Part shown: positions 20,281 through 31,351 of the stretch, piece by piece | How positions within the stretch are numbered: position 1 is the stretch's first letter | How the letters are laid out: each line of letters begins with the position of its first letter | Source: Penium margaritaceum | Taxonomy: Eukaryota > Streptophyta > Zygnematophyceae > Desmidiales > Peniaceae | Reading direction: 5' to 3' | NCBI GenBank assembly: GCA_023375785.1 | Contig: SZWC01004981.1 | Coordinates: forward strand, 90,255-154,254 | Length of the DNA: 64,000 nucleotides | The notes under the pieces: model-generated | Told to the model about the DNA's origin: nothing | Databases searched by the model: none | Seen by the model: the letters and a program-made list of their open reading frames with translations, nothing else | Translations under genes and position numbers: made by a program

Positions 20281-21728
20281 CTTTGCCCATTGTGAGGAAG
20301 CAGTTGACGCGCGAGGAAATCCTACAGTTGATCCGTGACCAGGACCTGTTTCTCATGCAAAAGCCTAGTCACCAACCACAGGGCTAGCGCTGACAGGTGT
20401 AGGCTAAAGAATCCTCAATGGAACATCATCTTTAAGTCCTTCAACGAGCAGTTCAAGACTGTGTCGCCCCCCTCACCAAGCTGCAACAACTCTATGACCG
20501 TAAGAACAAGATAAAGTCAAAATGGTGCCGGTTCAAAGCCTTGAGGAATCAGACGGGTGGTGGATGGGATGTGTTACTCAACCGCCCAATAGCACGCTCT
20601 CCTAAGTGGATTTGAACATCTCAAGCACAACCCAGGGGATGTGGAATTTGCAACGGGGTGGGAACTCTTGCCATACTGTGACTTGTTTTCGCAAATGTTG
20701 TTGCAACGGGACAAGATGCAAGAGGTACTGAAAACGTAGGGAAGGAGAGTGACAACAAAGATGAGGAAGTTGCTACAAGCGAGCCACCCAAAGAGCAAGA
20801 TGACTTGGGAGCACCATCATCTCCAAGTCCGCCTCGTGCCCGACATACTCCATCAACTGATGTGAGATTTTTCCCTCTTCCCCCCTCATTATGCCCCTAT
20901 CTGCCCCTTGTTGATGTTTCTATGTCCTTTTTGTGCTCTTATGCTCCAATCAGCCCCTTGTTACTCTTTTCTAAGTATTTGATGTGCTCTCATGCTCCAA
21001 TCCACTTCTTTGTAGGTTTTTTCTAAGTCTTCTTTGTGCTATCATGGTCCAATCCGCCCCTTGTTGCCATTTTGTAAGTTCTTTTTGTACTCTCATGGTC
21101 CAATCCGCCCCTTGTTGCTCTTTTCTAAGTCTTTGATGTGCTCTCGTGCTCCAATCCGCCCCTTTGTTGTTGTTTTCACAGTCTTCTTGTGCTATCATAG
21201 TCCAATCTGCCCCTTGTTGCTAGTTCGTACGTTTTTTTTTGTGCTATCATTGTCCAATCCTCCCCGCCATCTCCCCTCCCCTAAACTTTTATGCTACAAT
21301 TGTAGTTTCAAGAACCATCATCTTCAACTTCCAAGAAGACCAAGGCCTTCTCACCCGATTCAACACCAACACGGTCAAAGAGGAAGTGTGTCATTGCTTC
21401 ATCTGCACTAGCGGAGTCTCTAGATAACCTAGCACACACAGGTCGTCTCATGGCTGAACAAGCGGATAAGGGAGGGGACGAGGGTGATGTTGCATACCAT
21501 GCTGCTTCGCATCTTGAGTCTCTTGAGAGTGACCCCCTGAAGGTTGCAAAGGGTTGTCACTTATTTCTTCAAGATGTGGCCAAGGCAAAAATGTACCTCT
21601 TGCTCAGCCCAACTACAGCTACAAAGTTCCTTGCCCTAGAGTTAAAGGAGGAGGACAATGGTAGTGTAGGTCCATCAAACGTCAATGATAATATTCCCTT
21701 TATTGATTTTGGTTTAGGGAGATGTTGA
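20281..21728 (+). pseudogene. PIF/Harbinger accessory gene, Myb/SANT-like, with intron
   Basis: The first part (20400-20860) is a degraded Myb/SANT-like domain: LSPSTS-type residues precede KWCRFKALRNQTGGGWDVLL, then HNPGDVEFATGWELLPYCDL, the family's helix-rich tail. A donor-like GATGTGAG near 20861 and an acceptor (CTACAATTGTAG) near 21307 enclose an intron made largely of a 51 bp tandem repeat. The second exon reads Ser-rich sequence, KRKCVIASSALAESLDNLAH and the open frame to 21728 (LESLESDPLKVAKGCHLFLQ), usual for the C-terminal part of this family. In Harbinger elements this protein binds DNA and helps bring the transposase into the nucleus. The first exon has stops; the last is open. 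Convergent with the transposase at 21914. Confidence 0.65.
20932..21290. repeat. 51 bp tandem repeat, seven copies
   Basis: Units of about 51 bp begin at roughly 20932, 20983, 21035, 21086, 21137, 21188 and 21240. Each reads close to TGTGCT(C/A)TCATG(C/G)TCCAATC followed by CGCCCCTTGTTG and a T-rich, TAAG-containing end. The period is divisible by three and both strands are partly open: the minus strand gives 17-residue units with QQGADWTM. It sits inside the predicted intron of the Harbinger accessory gene. Confidence 0.85.
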
Positions 21729-21913
21729 GTTGATTACAATGAAGATCGTTTCTTTGTCATTCCACACTTCAACCACCAAATCCGACTCATGTCGCATGGC
21801 ATTGTATGCTTTCTACCGCAAATGGAACTCCTTAACTCTTCAGACACTGAAGATTCCTTGACGACTGTAAAGCCTTATCTTTCTAAAAGGCACATCATAC
21901 ATCACTCAGTAGT

Positions 21914-23220
21914 TTAGGGCCAGTTAGGCCAAGAATTGAACAACTCCTTGGCAATTGATGCACATTGGGTCTCTAAAGCACGTCGTTGTGCTGCTGTGAG
22001 GGGCTGGTCGTAGATGCTAGGGTCACAGTATGTTATCTCGGTGTCGTCCTCAGGGCTATCTCTGAGTTCTTCGAGAACATCCTCGCAATCTTTAGGCCTC
22101 AAATAAAGGCCATCATGCTCCATGAAGAAGTTATGGAGCATAGTACATGCAAGCACAATGTCCCTTTGAGTCTTGAAGGGATATAGTGCCATTTGTCTAC
22201 GGATTCTAAACTTGCCCTTGATGCACCCAAACGCGTATTCGATGATGCTTCATTTCCCCAAATGGCATCTATTGAAGAGCTCTTCGGGGTTCTCAGGTCG
22301 ACGTAGCCCACGTCGCCACTCGTTTAAGTGATAACGAGTGTTGCGACAAGGTGGCATTACGCCATGTGTGAAGGGATACCCTGAGTCTCGAGGTAGTAAC
22401 AACCCTTGGGGATGGTGAAGCCGTTGCATATTGCGTTCCAAAAGATCCTTGCATCGTGCGCAGACCCCTCCCATCCCGCCATCACATATAGAAATTGGCC
22501 ATCAAGGCTAATTGCTGCCATGAATTTTTGTGAAGTTGTAGCTTTGCGGTCTCTGAATCACCCTTGGTCAATCTCTCGCACAGTTGCCCAAATGTGTGTG
22601 CCGTCGACGGCACCCAAACAATGGTCGAAGGCGCTTCCATTCAGAGTGTCTCTTTCAGCCCAAATTGTGCTCTCACGTGTCGATGGAAGTTTGATGTAGT
22701 CTTCTTGAAGTTGAAGAATCGCTTTCAAGACCCAGTAGAAGACTCAATAAACTGTCTCCCCATCGTGTTGGAAGGTACGACAAACTGTACGGTTGGTGTC
22801 ACCGTGTGCGACGATTGAGAGGAAGATAAGAAATTGCTCCACAATGGACAAGCCCCTATGTGATGTATGGAGAAGTCACTTCCTTTCAAGAATAGCGTAG
22901 AGTGTTCTAAAGCAGTCTCGCCCCATTCTGGTCACCTCCCAAAATTGAGTCTCACTTCCCTTCAGAAGGATCTGGGTCCATTTGTGACACCTACTGCGTT
23001 CACATCGCATTGTCTTCTCGTCAAAATGCATGGAAAGGATGGGAATGATGGCCTGGATGACTGTCTTCCACCACTCAATAATCCTCTTCTGTAAGTAGGA
23101 GGTTTGGTCGCCATGGTCTAGGAGATGGGCACCCAGCGTAGAAGTCTCGTGAAACCGGGCTGCTTGTGTAAGGCAGAAGCTAGAATGGACCACGTATAGA
23201 TAGAACAAAACCGTGGCCAC
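21914..23220 (-). pseudogene. PIF/Harbinger DDE transposase (HARBI1-like)
   Basis: Minus-strand order is: N-terminal helical region with ETQFWEVTRMGRDCFRTLYA (22880-22930), first catalytic Asp in HCLGAVDGTHIW (about 22600), second Asp in MAGWEGSAHDARIF (about 22470), then THGVMPPCRNTRYHL, third acidic residue in SIIEYAFGCIKGKFRIR (about 22230), and C-terminal YPFKTQRDIVLACTMLHNFF. All three catalytic acidic residues are still visible. Total length near 430 codons fits the family. About four in-frame stops (near 22864, 22560, 22250 and one upstream) break it, so it is a fairly recent pseudogene. It would cut and paste the element with a 3 bp target (often TAA/TTA). Confidence 0.88.
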
Positions 23221-23351
23221 TTCTGTCCTAGCAAAGACCTTTTTGGGCCGAAAGAGTAGTGGTGTGCACTGCTGTTCAAATATGTAAATCGCCAGGTTAT
23301 TTGGATGTCTCTCTCATTGGTTGTTACTTTTTTCAAATGTTGTTTGGACAT

Positions 23352-24311
23352 GGATATTCATGCAAAAACATATTTGCATACTTGTCTTATTTGAAATAGG
23401 TTTCATGCGTAAATGGATGGGTTTGTCCTCTTTTCGTCAATGAGAATGGTTGCGCTGGATTACCTAGTTAGAACTGCTGACATTCAGCTCAGATAGGCTG
23501 CTTTGTCAGATTCCACGCCGTCGAGGATTTCCAACAAATCGGAGCAGTGGAACTACGTGGCCAGCGCGTAGTTGGACTGCTCTACCGACAGGCAGGGAAA
23601 GAAAAATGCGCACGGATGCAGAGTCAACCAAGCGAGCCTCATCATGGAAAACGATTACAAGCGCTCTTGACCATACAAAATTCTTGGTCAAGGGCGCCAC
23701 GTCATTGTGTGACCACGAAGAACCGAGTCGCGAGGGAAATATGGTGACATCCAAACTACCCCTTAGTTTGGACTGTCCAGCAGTGGCGGTTTTGTGCAAC
23801 TTGACCGCAAAAAGACACTCTTTCATGCAAGCAATTTTGTCGACGGGATATTTGGGCGTTACCCCACTCCGCCCGAAGTGCTTAGCCAACAACCAGCTGC
23901 ATCCTTGTAGGATTGAATGGTCATGTACCCCTCATTTGGGAGAGTAGCCCTACTTCCTTCCCCCCACCTAGGAACAATAAGCACCATTGGCCCCAACCGC
24001 GAAACAATAAGGCTGATTCATACTTGCCTCACAACAATAAGCCTGATTTTTCACTGCGTGGACGCAAGTTTCCATGCATAGAAAACAATGGATACACCCC
24101 TCTCTCTTGTCGAAAGACGTAGCATGGATGTAGCGTCGACGTGCTGACATCACCTCTTTTGACCCAACAATCACATAATCATTTGAAGCTTTTTTTTCTG
24201 ATAATATGGAAGTGGATTTCCGAGAGTTTGCATGGGAGGGGGAGGGGTCAAAGACTCCCCATGCATTGAAAGGGCACCTGTTGGGCCCCGCTACCACGAG
24301 GTCCAGTACTG
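23352..24311. other. spacer between Harbinger transposase and gypsy B
   Basis: No coding match. 23970-24040 holds three copies of an ACAATAAG(C/G) motif spaced about 30-40 bp apart. The right end of the Harbinger element should fall somewhere here, but no inverted repeat was found by eye. Confidence 0.4.
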
Positions 24312-25560
24312 TGTTATGCCAAAAAGAGCGTAGACGGTGACGGGGCAGAAGTTGCAAGGCAAAACATGATTCAGAATTTGGGACACTTGAGCACTTCATA
24401 ATTAGCGGTAAAGTGTACTTTGATGACAAGTGTTGAAATGATTGAACATACAAGTGTCGAGTTACGAATGAGGCATACCCCGGGTCATTGGGTTCATTGT
24501 CAAGCAACGTGTGTAGAGTCGCGTCGCGAGTGGTCGGATTCGGATGTTGTTTTATCTGTGCACTGCCTCACTGACTCATCCTGTGACCTCTTGACTGGTG
24601 TACATGCTCGTGTAGACGATTGACTAGGTGGACATTTAAGCCGACAAGGCACTGCTTGGCGGAGTGGAGGTGTCGCTGTGAAGCCGAGTGTGTGGTTATC
24701 TTTGTCCTCGTGCTTCTGATACTGTACCCTTGCACAACCAGCTCCATCGGTACGTACCCTTGGTTGTCATGTCATCAGCAGTCGTAGTCGGTTCTTTCCA
24801 ATAGTGTAGTCGATGCCTAAGTTTGGGCAGTAGTAACGCCTAAGTTCTTGCTAATTCTGACTACACGACTGCGTTGCAACGTGGTTACTTTGGTATGGTC
24901 CAGTTTTTTGGCAAATCGGAAAACGCCCGAGTTTTGGGGTTTCTGGTGTCTGGCAGGGCTCACCTAGGAAGTTATGCCACACAGGATAATGCTAGGATTG
25001 TCCTGGTTGGCTGGTTTTCTGACGAACAAGCCATACAAAGCTGAGGTGAGGCTAGAACTAAGAGGGTTCTCAGTTTGTTGCTCATTCTTCATTCCTAATC
25101 AATCATTGCTTCATTCCCATTCCTTTCTGTCACTAGCTTTGGTACGCTCACTTCTCAATGACAAACCAGCACTCTCAGACTTAAGACTCTAGTGTAGTAT
25201 ACTAAGCGCGCAGACTAAGCAGCGAGCGTGGTTTCCCGCACGCTGAGAAGGTACCCAGACGAATCAGGGGTCTACAAGAATCGACGGTGCAGATGTAACA
25301 TGCATCTTTATAAATCCAGATTTGTCTCCGTGCATCAAGCAGTAGACCAAGAGGTTGTGATAATTCTGTCGTAGATTCCCGAGAGTAGTGGAAGTTTTCA
25401 CGAGGTTTGGGAAGATTCATTGAGGGCTGGGGTAATTGGCCGGTTTGGCCTCGATGGCCGGAGTGCATATCTTTGTCTCGCGATGCGATAAGCTGTTTGA
25501 GTAATAACATAAATGCCCACTCGAAAACATTAGGGACTCGTGTACGTCTGGCATGCAACA
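24312..25560 (-). repeat. 3' LTR of gypsy B, split by a solo LTR
   Basis: Plus-strand ends are TGTTATGCC (24312) and GGCATGCAACA (25560). The parts 24312-24544 and about 25244-25560 together match 33115-33664 (each near 550 bp), including TTTGGGACACTTGA and GGGACTCGTGTACGTCTG. The minus-strand purine tract lies immediately outside at 25561-25575. Confidence 0.88.
24545..25243 (+). repeat. solo LTR of a copia C relative, inserted in the gypsy B 3' LTR
   Basis: Starts TGTTGTTTTATCTGTG. It matches the copia C 5' LTR (59589-60412) in blocks such as TTGGTATGGTCCAGTTTT, CCGAGTTTTGGG, GAGCTGAGG/GAGCTGGGG..CTAGAACT and CCAGACTTA-type ends. The flanking gypsy LTR resumes at GAGAAGGTACC, so this is a later insertion. 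It appears about 130 bp shorter than the copia C LTR, mostly at the 3' end. Confidence 0.75.
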
Positions 25561-25575
25561 CTTCTCCCCCTCTTA

Positions 25576-26672
25576 GTCGCAATGTCCCAGCGCGTGTACA
25601 GACGTGGCCCGGTGACAATAGTAGTAGTCGTCAATTAGATGATTGACGTCTCGGAGGTTGTTTGGAGGGTTCCCAAATGTTGTGGGCAGCGTCATAGCCG
25701 TGCCAATTGACAACATGTTCTTTTGGTTTGCCTTGTTATCGATGGCCATGGATGTACTCGGTGGCGTACTCTGTGTCTTTGTCCACTTGAACAAGAGGCG
25801 GAGGAGGAGCATCTCTGCGGGGGAGTTCTCTCCAGGGTCTTGGTAGTGCTTGAGTCTACTGACATGCAGCACCAGATGAACTTGCATGGTTTTGGGGAGT
25901 TTGATTCAAGCAACCACAGAGGTTTGCATGCGCTCGATCTCAAACAGTCCCAACCAGCGGGGTTTAAGCTTTGAATAGTCTTCTCCGCGGAGTTTGTTTT
26001 TTTTCCAATTGAGAAAGACTTTGTCGCGAATGGCAAACACGTCGTTGCTACGATGTTGGTCAGCTGCTCGCTTCACCGCTGTTTGTGTCTTTGCGAGGTT
26101 TCACCGTGTTTCCTCCCAGATGGTGGTGAAGTCTTGGCGTTGAATGTCGTCTGTGAGGATGTTGCTGCGACTTTGTAGTCCGGATGGTGAGGCTGGAAGT
26201 TTGGCATACTGGTGTATGGCAAACTTCAGCACTTCAAACGGAGCTTTACTTGTTGCGGTGGAAACTGCCAGCTTATATGAGATCTCGGTAGTCAGAGGTT
26301 GTTTTGTCAAATCCGTCCCGTGAGGTTTGCATAGTGTTCGGAGAAGTTGTTCGAGCATCTGGTTTGTCCGCTAGGTTTGACCGTTGGTTTGAGGATGAAA
26401 CGTCATCAAGAGTTGGATTCTTCTGCCGTAGCTAGTCATCAGTTTGTGCCAAAAACGAATGGTGAATCTACCATCTACTTCGCTCGTGACGATTCTTGGT
26501 ACGCCATGTAGCCACAGGAGGTTATTCAGAAACAGCCGTACACTTCCCTCGGCGTTGACGGTGGTCATTCTCGGAATAAAGTGGGACATTTTGGATTGAG
26601 TCCGCCGGGTTGATATTGCCAGGCCGGTACTTGATGTTGTAGTCAAACTCCAGATCAAGGGAACTCCATCCA
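25576..26672 (-). pseudogene. gypsy B integrase relic
   Basis: Minus-strand frames at 26101-26673 show an integrase core pattern: TRRTQSKMSHFIPRMTTV, GSVRLFLNNLLWLHGVPRIV and MTFHPQTNGQT. C-terminal residues follow down to about 25.7 kb (VLHVSRLKHYQDP resembles the terminal integrase motif). The zinc-finger part before the core is not recognisable. Relic. Confidence 0.75.
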
Positions 26673-26939
26673 TCAGGTTTGACGTCGACTGAGGTCCGGC
26701 TGCGTCTTCAAATGTTTCAAGTCATGGTGGCCAGTGTACATGATGCATAGGCGGCAATCTAGGTAACACCTCCATGTCTTGAATACATGTACAACGGCTA
26801 GCATTTCTTTCTTGTGTGCAACGCAGTTGAGTTCTAGTTGTCGTAGTATTTGAGACATGTAGGCGAGCGGTTGCTCGCAGTTGCCGTGGTCTTGCAGGAG
26901 GACTGCGGCAATGGCTCTGTCTGACGCATCTACGGCCAT
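26673..26939 (-). pseudogene. gypsy B RNase H relic
   Basis: The open frame begins VDASDRAIAAVLLQD and runs through QPLAYMSQILRQLELN, HKKEMLAVVHVFKTWR.YL and TGHHDLKHLKTQPDLSRRQ. This is the Ty3/gypsy RNase H signature, close in position to the equivalent domain in gypsy A. Confidence 0.88.
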
Positions 26940-27021
26940 GACGTAGTCGACCGTTAGATCACCTAGTCAAAGGGCTAAAGCCGAGATCAGAACATTTTGC
27001 AAATTGATGAACACTTCTTAT

Positions 27022-28063
27022 TTATTGTCTCCACACTATCACTCGTTTTCTTTTCGAGTGAGGTCGAAAAGAGGCACTGACACCCAGGCGTGATCCTGCA
27101 CAAATCACCGGTAGAAATTGTAAAATCCAAGGAAATTTTGAATTTCTCGAGCACTGCTCAGCGTTGGCCAAGAAGCGAATGCTGCCACCTTTTTTGGATC
27201 CATGGTGATCCACCCACCGTTGATGATGTGGCCCAAAAACTCTATCAAACGGTGACCAAAGTCACGCTTCGAGATTTTTCTGAAAATTTGCTCTCTTTGT
27301 AAAGCTTTGTGAACTCTTCAAAGGAATCCATCGTGCTTGTCTGAGGTGTGGCTGTACACCAAAATATTTTCGAGGTACACCACGACAAAATCATCAAGCT
27401 ATGGTCAGAAAATCTTGCTCATTGCCGACATGAACGTTGCCGTGGCATATGTCAGTCCGAACAGCATCACCGTGAACTCGAAATGCCTGTAGCGAGTTCG
27501 GAATACTGCCTTCTCGATGTCGGTGTCTACCACGCGTATATGGTGATATTCGCCGTGCAGTCAATTTACCTCTTAATTCGAGCCCTTCAGAGTTGGTCAA
27601 AAAGTTTATCAACTCGGGAAAGAGAGTAGTGGTTCTTGATGGTACCGTCGTTCAACTCCCGATAGTCCATGCACATCAGCATCTCACCACTTTTCCTTTT
27701 TACAAACAGTAGTGGTGTGACGTATGGTGACGTGGATGGGCGGATGAACCGCTGACCGAGAAAATTGTCGAGCTGCTTTTCCAACTCGTTCAGCTCATGA
27801 TCGCTCATGCAATAAGCCCCTCAAACTGTAGGTCTGCTGCCCGGCTTCAGTTTGATGCGATGGTCAATGTCCCGTTGAGGAGGCAAGGTTCTGGGGAGTT
27901 TGTCAGGGAAGACATTTGCAAACTCCCAGATGAGCGGTGCAAACTCTTCGGGTACCATTACGAACCTTGTGGATGCCAATGAGGCTGATGCGGCCGTTGA
28001 GGATGATGAGCCAGCAGTTGCCACTTCTGCTTCCTCCATTGGCTCAAAATGTATGAGCCACAC
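27022..28063 (-). pseudogene. gypsy B reverse transcriptase relic
   Basis: Minus-strand frames read FANVFPDKLPRTLPPQRDID and HRIKLKPGS (27821-28063), then [38 protein letters not shown] and [13 protein letters not shown] (27587-27808). Further RT sequence follows to about 27.0 kb. Motif order is as in plant chromoviruses. Interrupted. Confidence 0.88.
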
Positions 28064-29125
28064 ACGAGCTCCTGATCATATAAAGTACCCTATCTCCGCT
28101 ATTATTCGGACAAAAATTAACTCATGCTTGGTTCGAGGGTGGGACATAATTAGGTCCATGCCCTGTAGCCGGTGGTAGGAAATGATTTAGGAGGGCATGT
28201 GTGAATTATTCCGGTATAGAAATTCCCTCCAGGTCCAATTCAAGTTTTGGTTGACACAAAACTCACGCTCGTATGTGTGCACATGTCACTTAGCTCTTGC
28301 TGGCCTTGACCGCACGCCGACCTTGAAGTACCGGCCGGGTGCGCGAACACGTGACTTCGCCATAGGGCCCACGCCAATATGGTCATGTCAGTCTACGTCA
28401 CAGCCCGTGTGCTCACATCACTGCAACGTCGCTGGCAAGGCCAGCGGCGTTGCAGTGTAGTCGGTGCGTACTCAGACACTTGCACACCGACAGATGGAAA
28501 GTGTGAAAGGTGAGGTATGGGAGGGGGGGAGGGGGGGAGGAACTCCAGCAAATAGAAACTTCCATGAAATTCTGCCAATTTGTCATGGAGACATGAACTC
28601 TACTCATGCTCAGAATCATCAGGCAGTTGCGAGTCAGCTAGAAACTGTCCACGAGCAACTCTGTTATGGAGTGCCGTAAACTGTAAGTCTTGGCCAAAAT
28701 TTCGTCGAAGTCGCACTTTGTCCAAGTCGATGTGATCGTGTCACGCATGTACTTGAGATGCAGCCATGAATCAAGCATCCACTGCAGCAGATTCTGTTTC
28801 ATTTCTTCAATGGGAAGCTCATCTCTGAATTTTCTCTTGATTCATGCGTCATCCACTGTGGGACTTGAAGGGGCGGTGCAGGCCCACGTCCGCCGGTTGC
28901 ACTTTTGAGGTGCAACCAGCAGGAATGTACATGGTGATGATGTAGGGGAAGTTTTCCTTCAGCCATAGATGCAGGCTCACAGTGCACTGTAGATGCCATG
29001 CATCCAAGAGGATGATGCACTTCTCCATTCCCGCGAACTTGTCAAGGGCGTCACACCGACGCTTGTACCACGGGTGGAGAACATGCCGGAACCAGTCACG
29101 CGTTGTTAGTTTGCTCACCCAGTGA

Positions 29126-29260
<135 letters not shown>

Positions 29261-30038
29261 TCCATGCTTTCGAACGTCCTCCGCCGGTCCGCCGTTGGGA
29301 TGAACGTTGGCGGTCATCCCCGCATAGATGACCTGCCATGAACAAAGGTGAAAACGTATCAGCCGTGGCACATTGTCATCCAAAATGACATGAGCAATGA
29401 AATGTGCAACCAACGACAAAGCCTCGCCTGCATCAGCAGCAATTTTCTGTTCATGGCCAATGCAACGACGGTGGTGATTTGGCGTTTGCCGTTGGCACCG
29501 ACGATGGCGATGACTTTGCTGCCATGCAGAGCCACGTTTTCCCCGTGATGGCACGATCATGATGCCATTGTGGTTGGTGATAACCACAAATGAGGAGGAG
29601 ACATGGAATGCGGCGACGAAGCTTGCAAGGCAAAGCGTCATCTCACGGACGCGCTGCTCCCAGTTGACTGGAAGCTTCTGCGCAGTTGTTGTGCCCGTCC
29701 TCCATGACCAGCCAAGATCCTTTTCCATGAACTCGGTGACCCACGTGTGAGAGAAGTTGATGACGCCACCATTTTCCTTCAAATCTTCCGGGCAGCGGTC
29801 CTCGACAATACCGCAGATCACTGACTAGGCAGTGAGGGAGCAGATTGGAACTCTAATGGAGCACAAACGTTCCAACTCTGCTACTGCATCGGAGATGACC
29901 TCTGGCTGGCGGTCACGGAAGCCGCGGCGTCCGCGCATGCCTGGTGGTAGCGCTGCGTCGGGTGCGCCTTCCGGGAGGAGTTCCGAGGGCGCCTTACGTG
30001 CAGATTCAAGGATGTGGTCGTGTGGTGTTCTGGTGCGT

Positions 30039-30177
30039 GGCACGTACCAGCCATAGACCGTGCTTGCGGCAAGTTTGTCGTATGGACAGGTCCCACCGGG
30101 AACCCGCCAGTGGGTCTTGGTGGGACTTGTCCAAACGACAAACTTGCTGCAAGCACGGTCTATGGCTGGTACGTGCC
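30039..30177. repeat. 139 bp near-perfect palindrome (59 bp arms, 21 bp spacer), MITE-like
   Basis: The left arm 30039-30097 begins GGCACGTACCAGCCATAGAC. Its reverse complement is 30119-30177, with three mismatches in 59. The spacer is 30098-30118. The palindrome sits inside the N-terminal part of the DDE_1 transposase frame and keeps it open, so it was either inserted there or arose by local inverted duplication. Confidence 0.92.
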
Positions 30178-31015
30178 GCGCTGTTCCCACGCCTTGATTG
30201 CAGCAGTGGCTGTGCCACACATCTGGACAACGGCGTTGATGCGTGGGAAGTGGCCACGGCCAACCCAATTCACGTAGCCGCTGCGCTTTGTGGTTGTAGA
30301 AGGGGGTTGTGGTTGTGGTGCTTTCTTGGGAGGGTGGGTCGGAAGATCTTGAGGGTGAAGTGGACGGGACTTGAGGGTGGACTTGAGGGGACTGACAGGC
30401 AGCACCAAGGTTTGAAGCATGGGTGTGTGTCTTGCGTGGTTGGCCTACTTTCTGCTTGAGGACGGTAATGCAAGGTGGGAGACATGTGACTTCACGTTCC
30501 ACCTCCGCAAAACGCTCTTCACGGGTACAGTGAGCAAAGTAGGCCGTGATGACGTTGGGCTCCATGGTCGAGGGTGGAAAATGGCTTAGGCAGTACTGGA
30601 CTGAAAACTTGCACCTGTACTTAGATGCCACGGTCGTTCTTTGCCGCAACATACTCTTGTGCTGCTGAAGAGGACGCGGCGGCAAAGAACAACTGCGGCA
30701 CACATCCAGGATGCAAGAACGGGGGTCAGGGGAGGTAGGCCCAACGGGCTGGGCTGAGGTGGCATCTGCTAATCTGTCAAAACAGGACACGTTGATGGCG
30801 CGGCGCGATGCAAGGGCAGGGCAATGCAAGGCAAAGCGCATGGCAGGAAACGGGAGACAAGGACAGGAAGATGCGTGCACCAGCCGGTGGACGCGGAAGG
30901 AGGGAGGTTCATGCATGAGCTTGGGTATTCGAATTTAGACGCGCAGGGTTGAACGCGCTTATGCAGCCTTCGAATCTTGAGCAAGATTTTTCCGAAGTAA
31001 CCCAACAAAGATAGG

Positions 31016-31351
31016 CTAGGTGTGTGTAACCAGTGGCACAAAATTTGACCCCAGGTCCTCAAAATAAACCCCAAAAAAAAATCCTTGGCAAGAACATATA
31101 CGAATTTTGGCGTAAGTACGGTTCTTGCCCACGTTGACCGGTATCGGCTGCACAGGTTGTCGCTTCTTGGCTACTACGATTTCTTCTACTGCTTCCACCT
31201 CTGCTGGTTCCACTATCAGCTTCCTTCCTACATGCGGAAGTTCTCGTTTGGCACCGTCCATCTCCACGTAGACGTTGCCGCTGCTCCAGTCAACCTGCAG
31301 ATTGTGCTGGTACCAAAAATCTTGTCTGAGGATGATTTTGTGTTCGCTCAT
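31016..31351 (-). pseudogene. gypsy B protease / protease-RT linker relic
   Basis: The minus-strand frame reads HKIILRQDFWYQHNLQVDW, SGNVYVEMDGAKRELPHV, matching the segment after the retropepsin active site in plant gypsy elements (a hydrophobic 'ILGMDWL..H...IDW' type stretch). It is followed by VEEIVVAKK and a basic linker. The adjacent RT begins at 28063 beyond the DDE_1 insertion. Confidence 0.65.

Noticed and set aside
29825-30916. 363-codon frame as an independent gene
   Set aside because: It is the N-terminal part of the DDE_1 transposase plus upstream sequence, extended by the palindrome.
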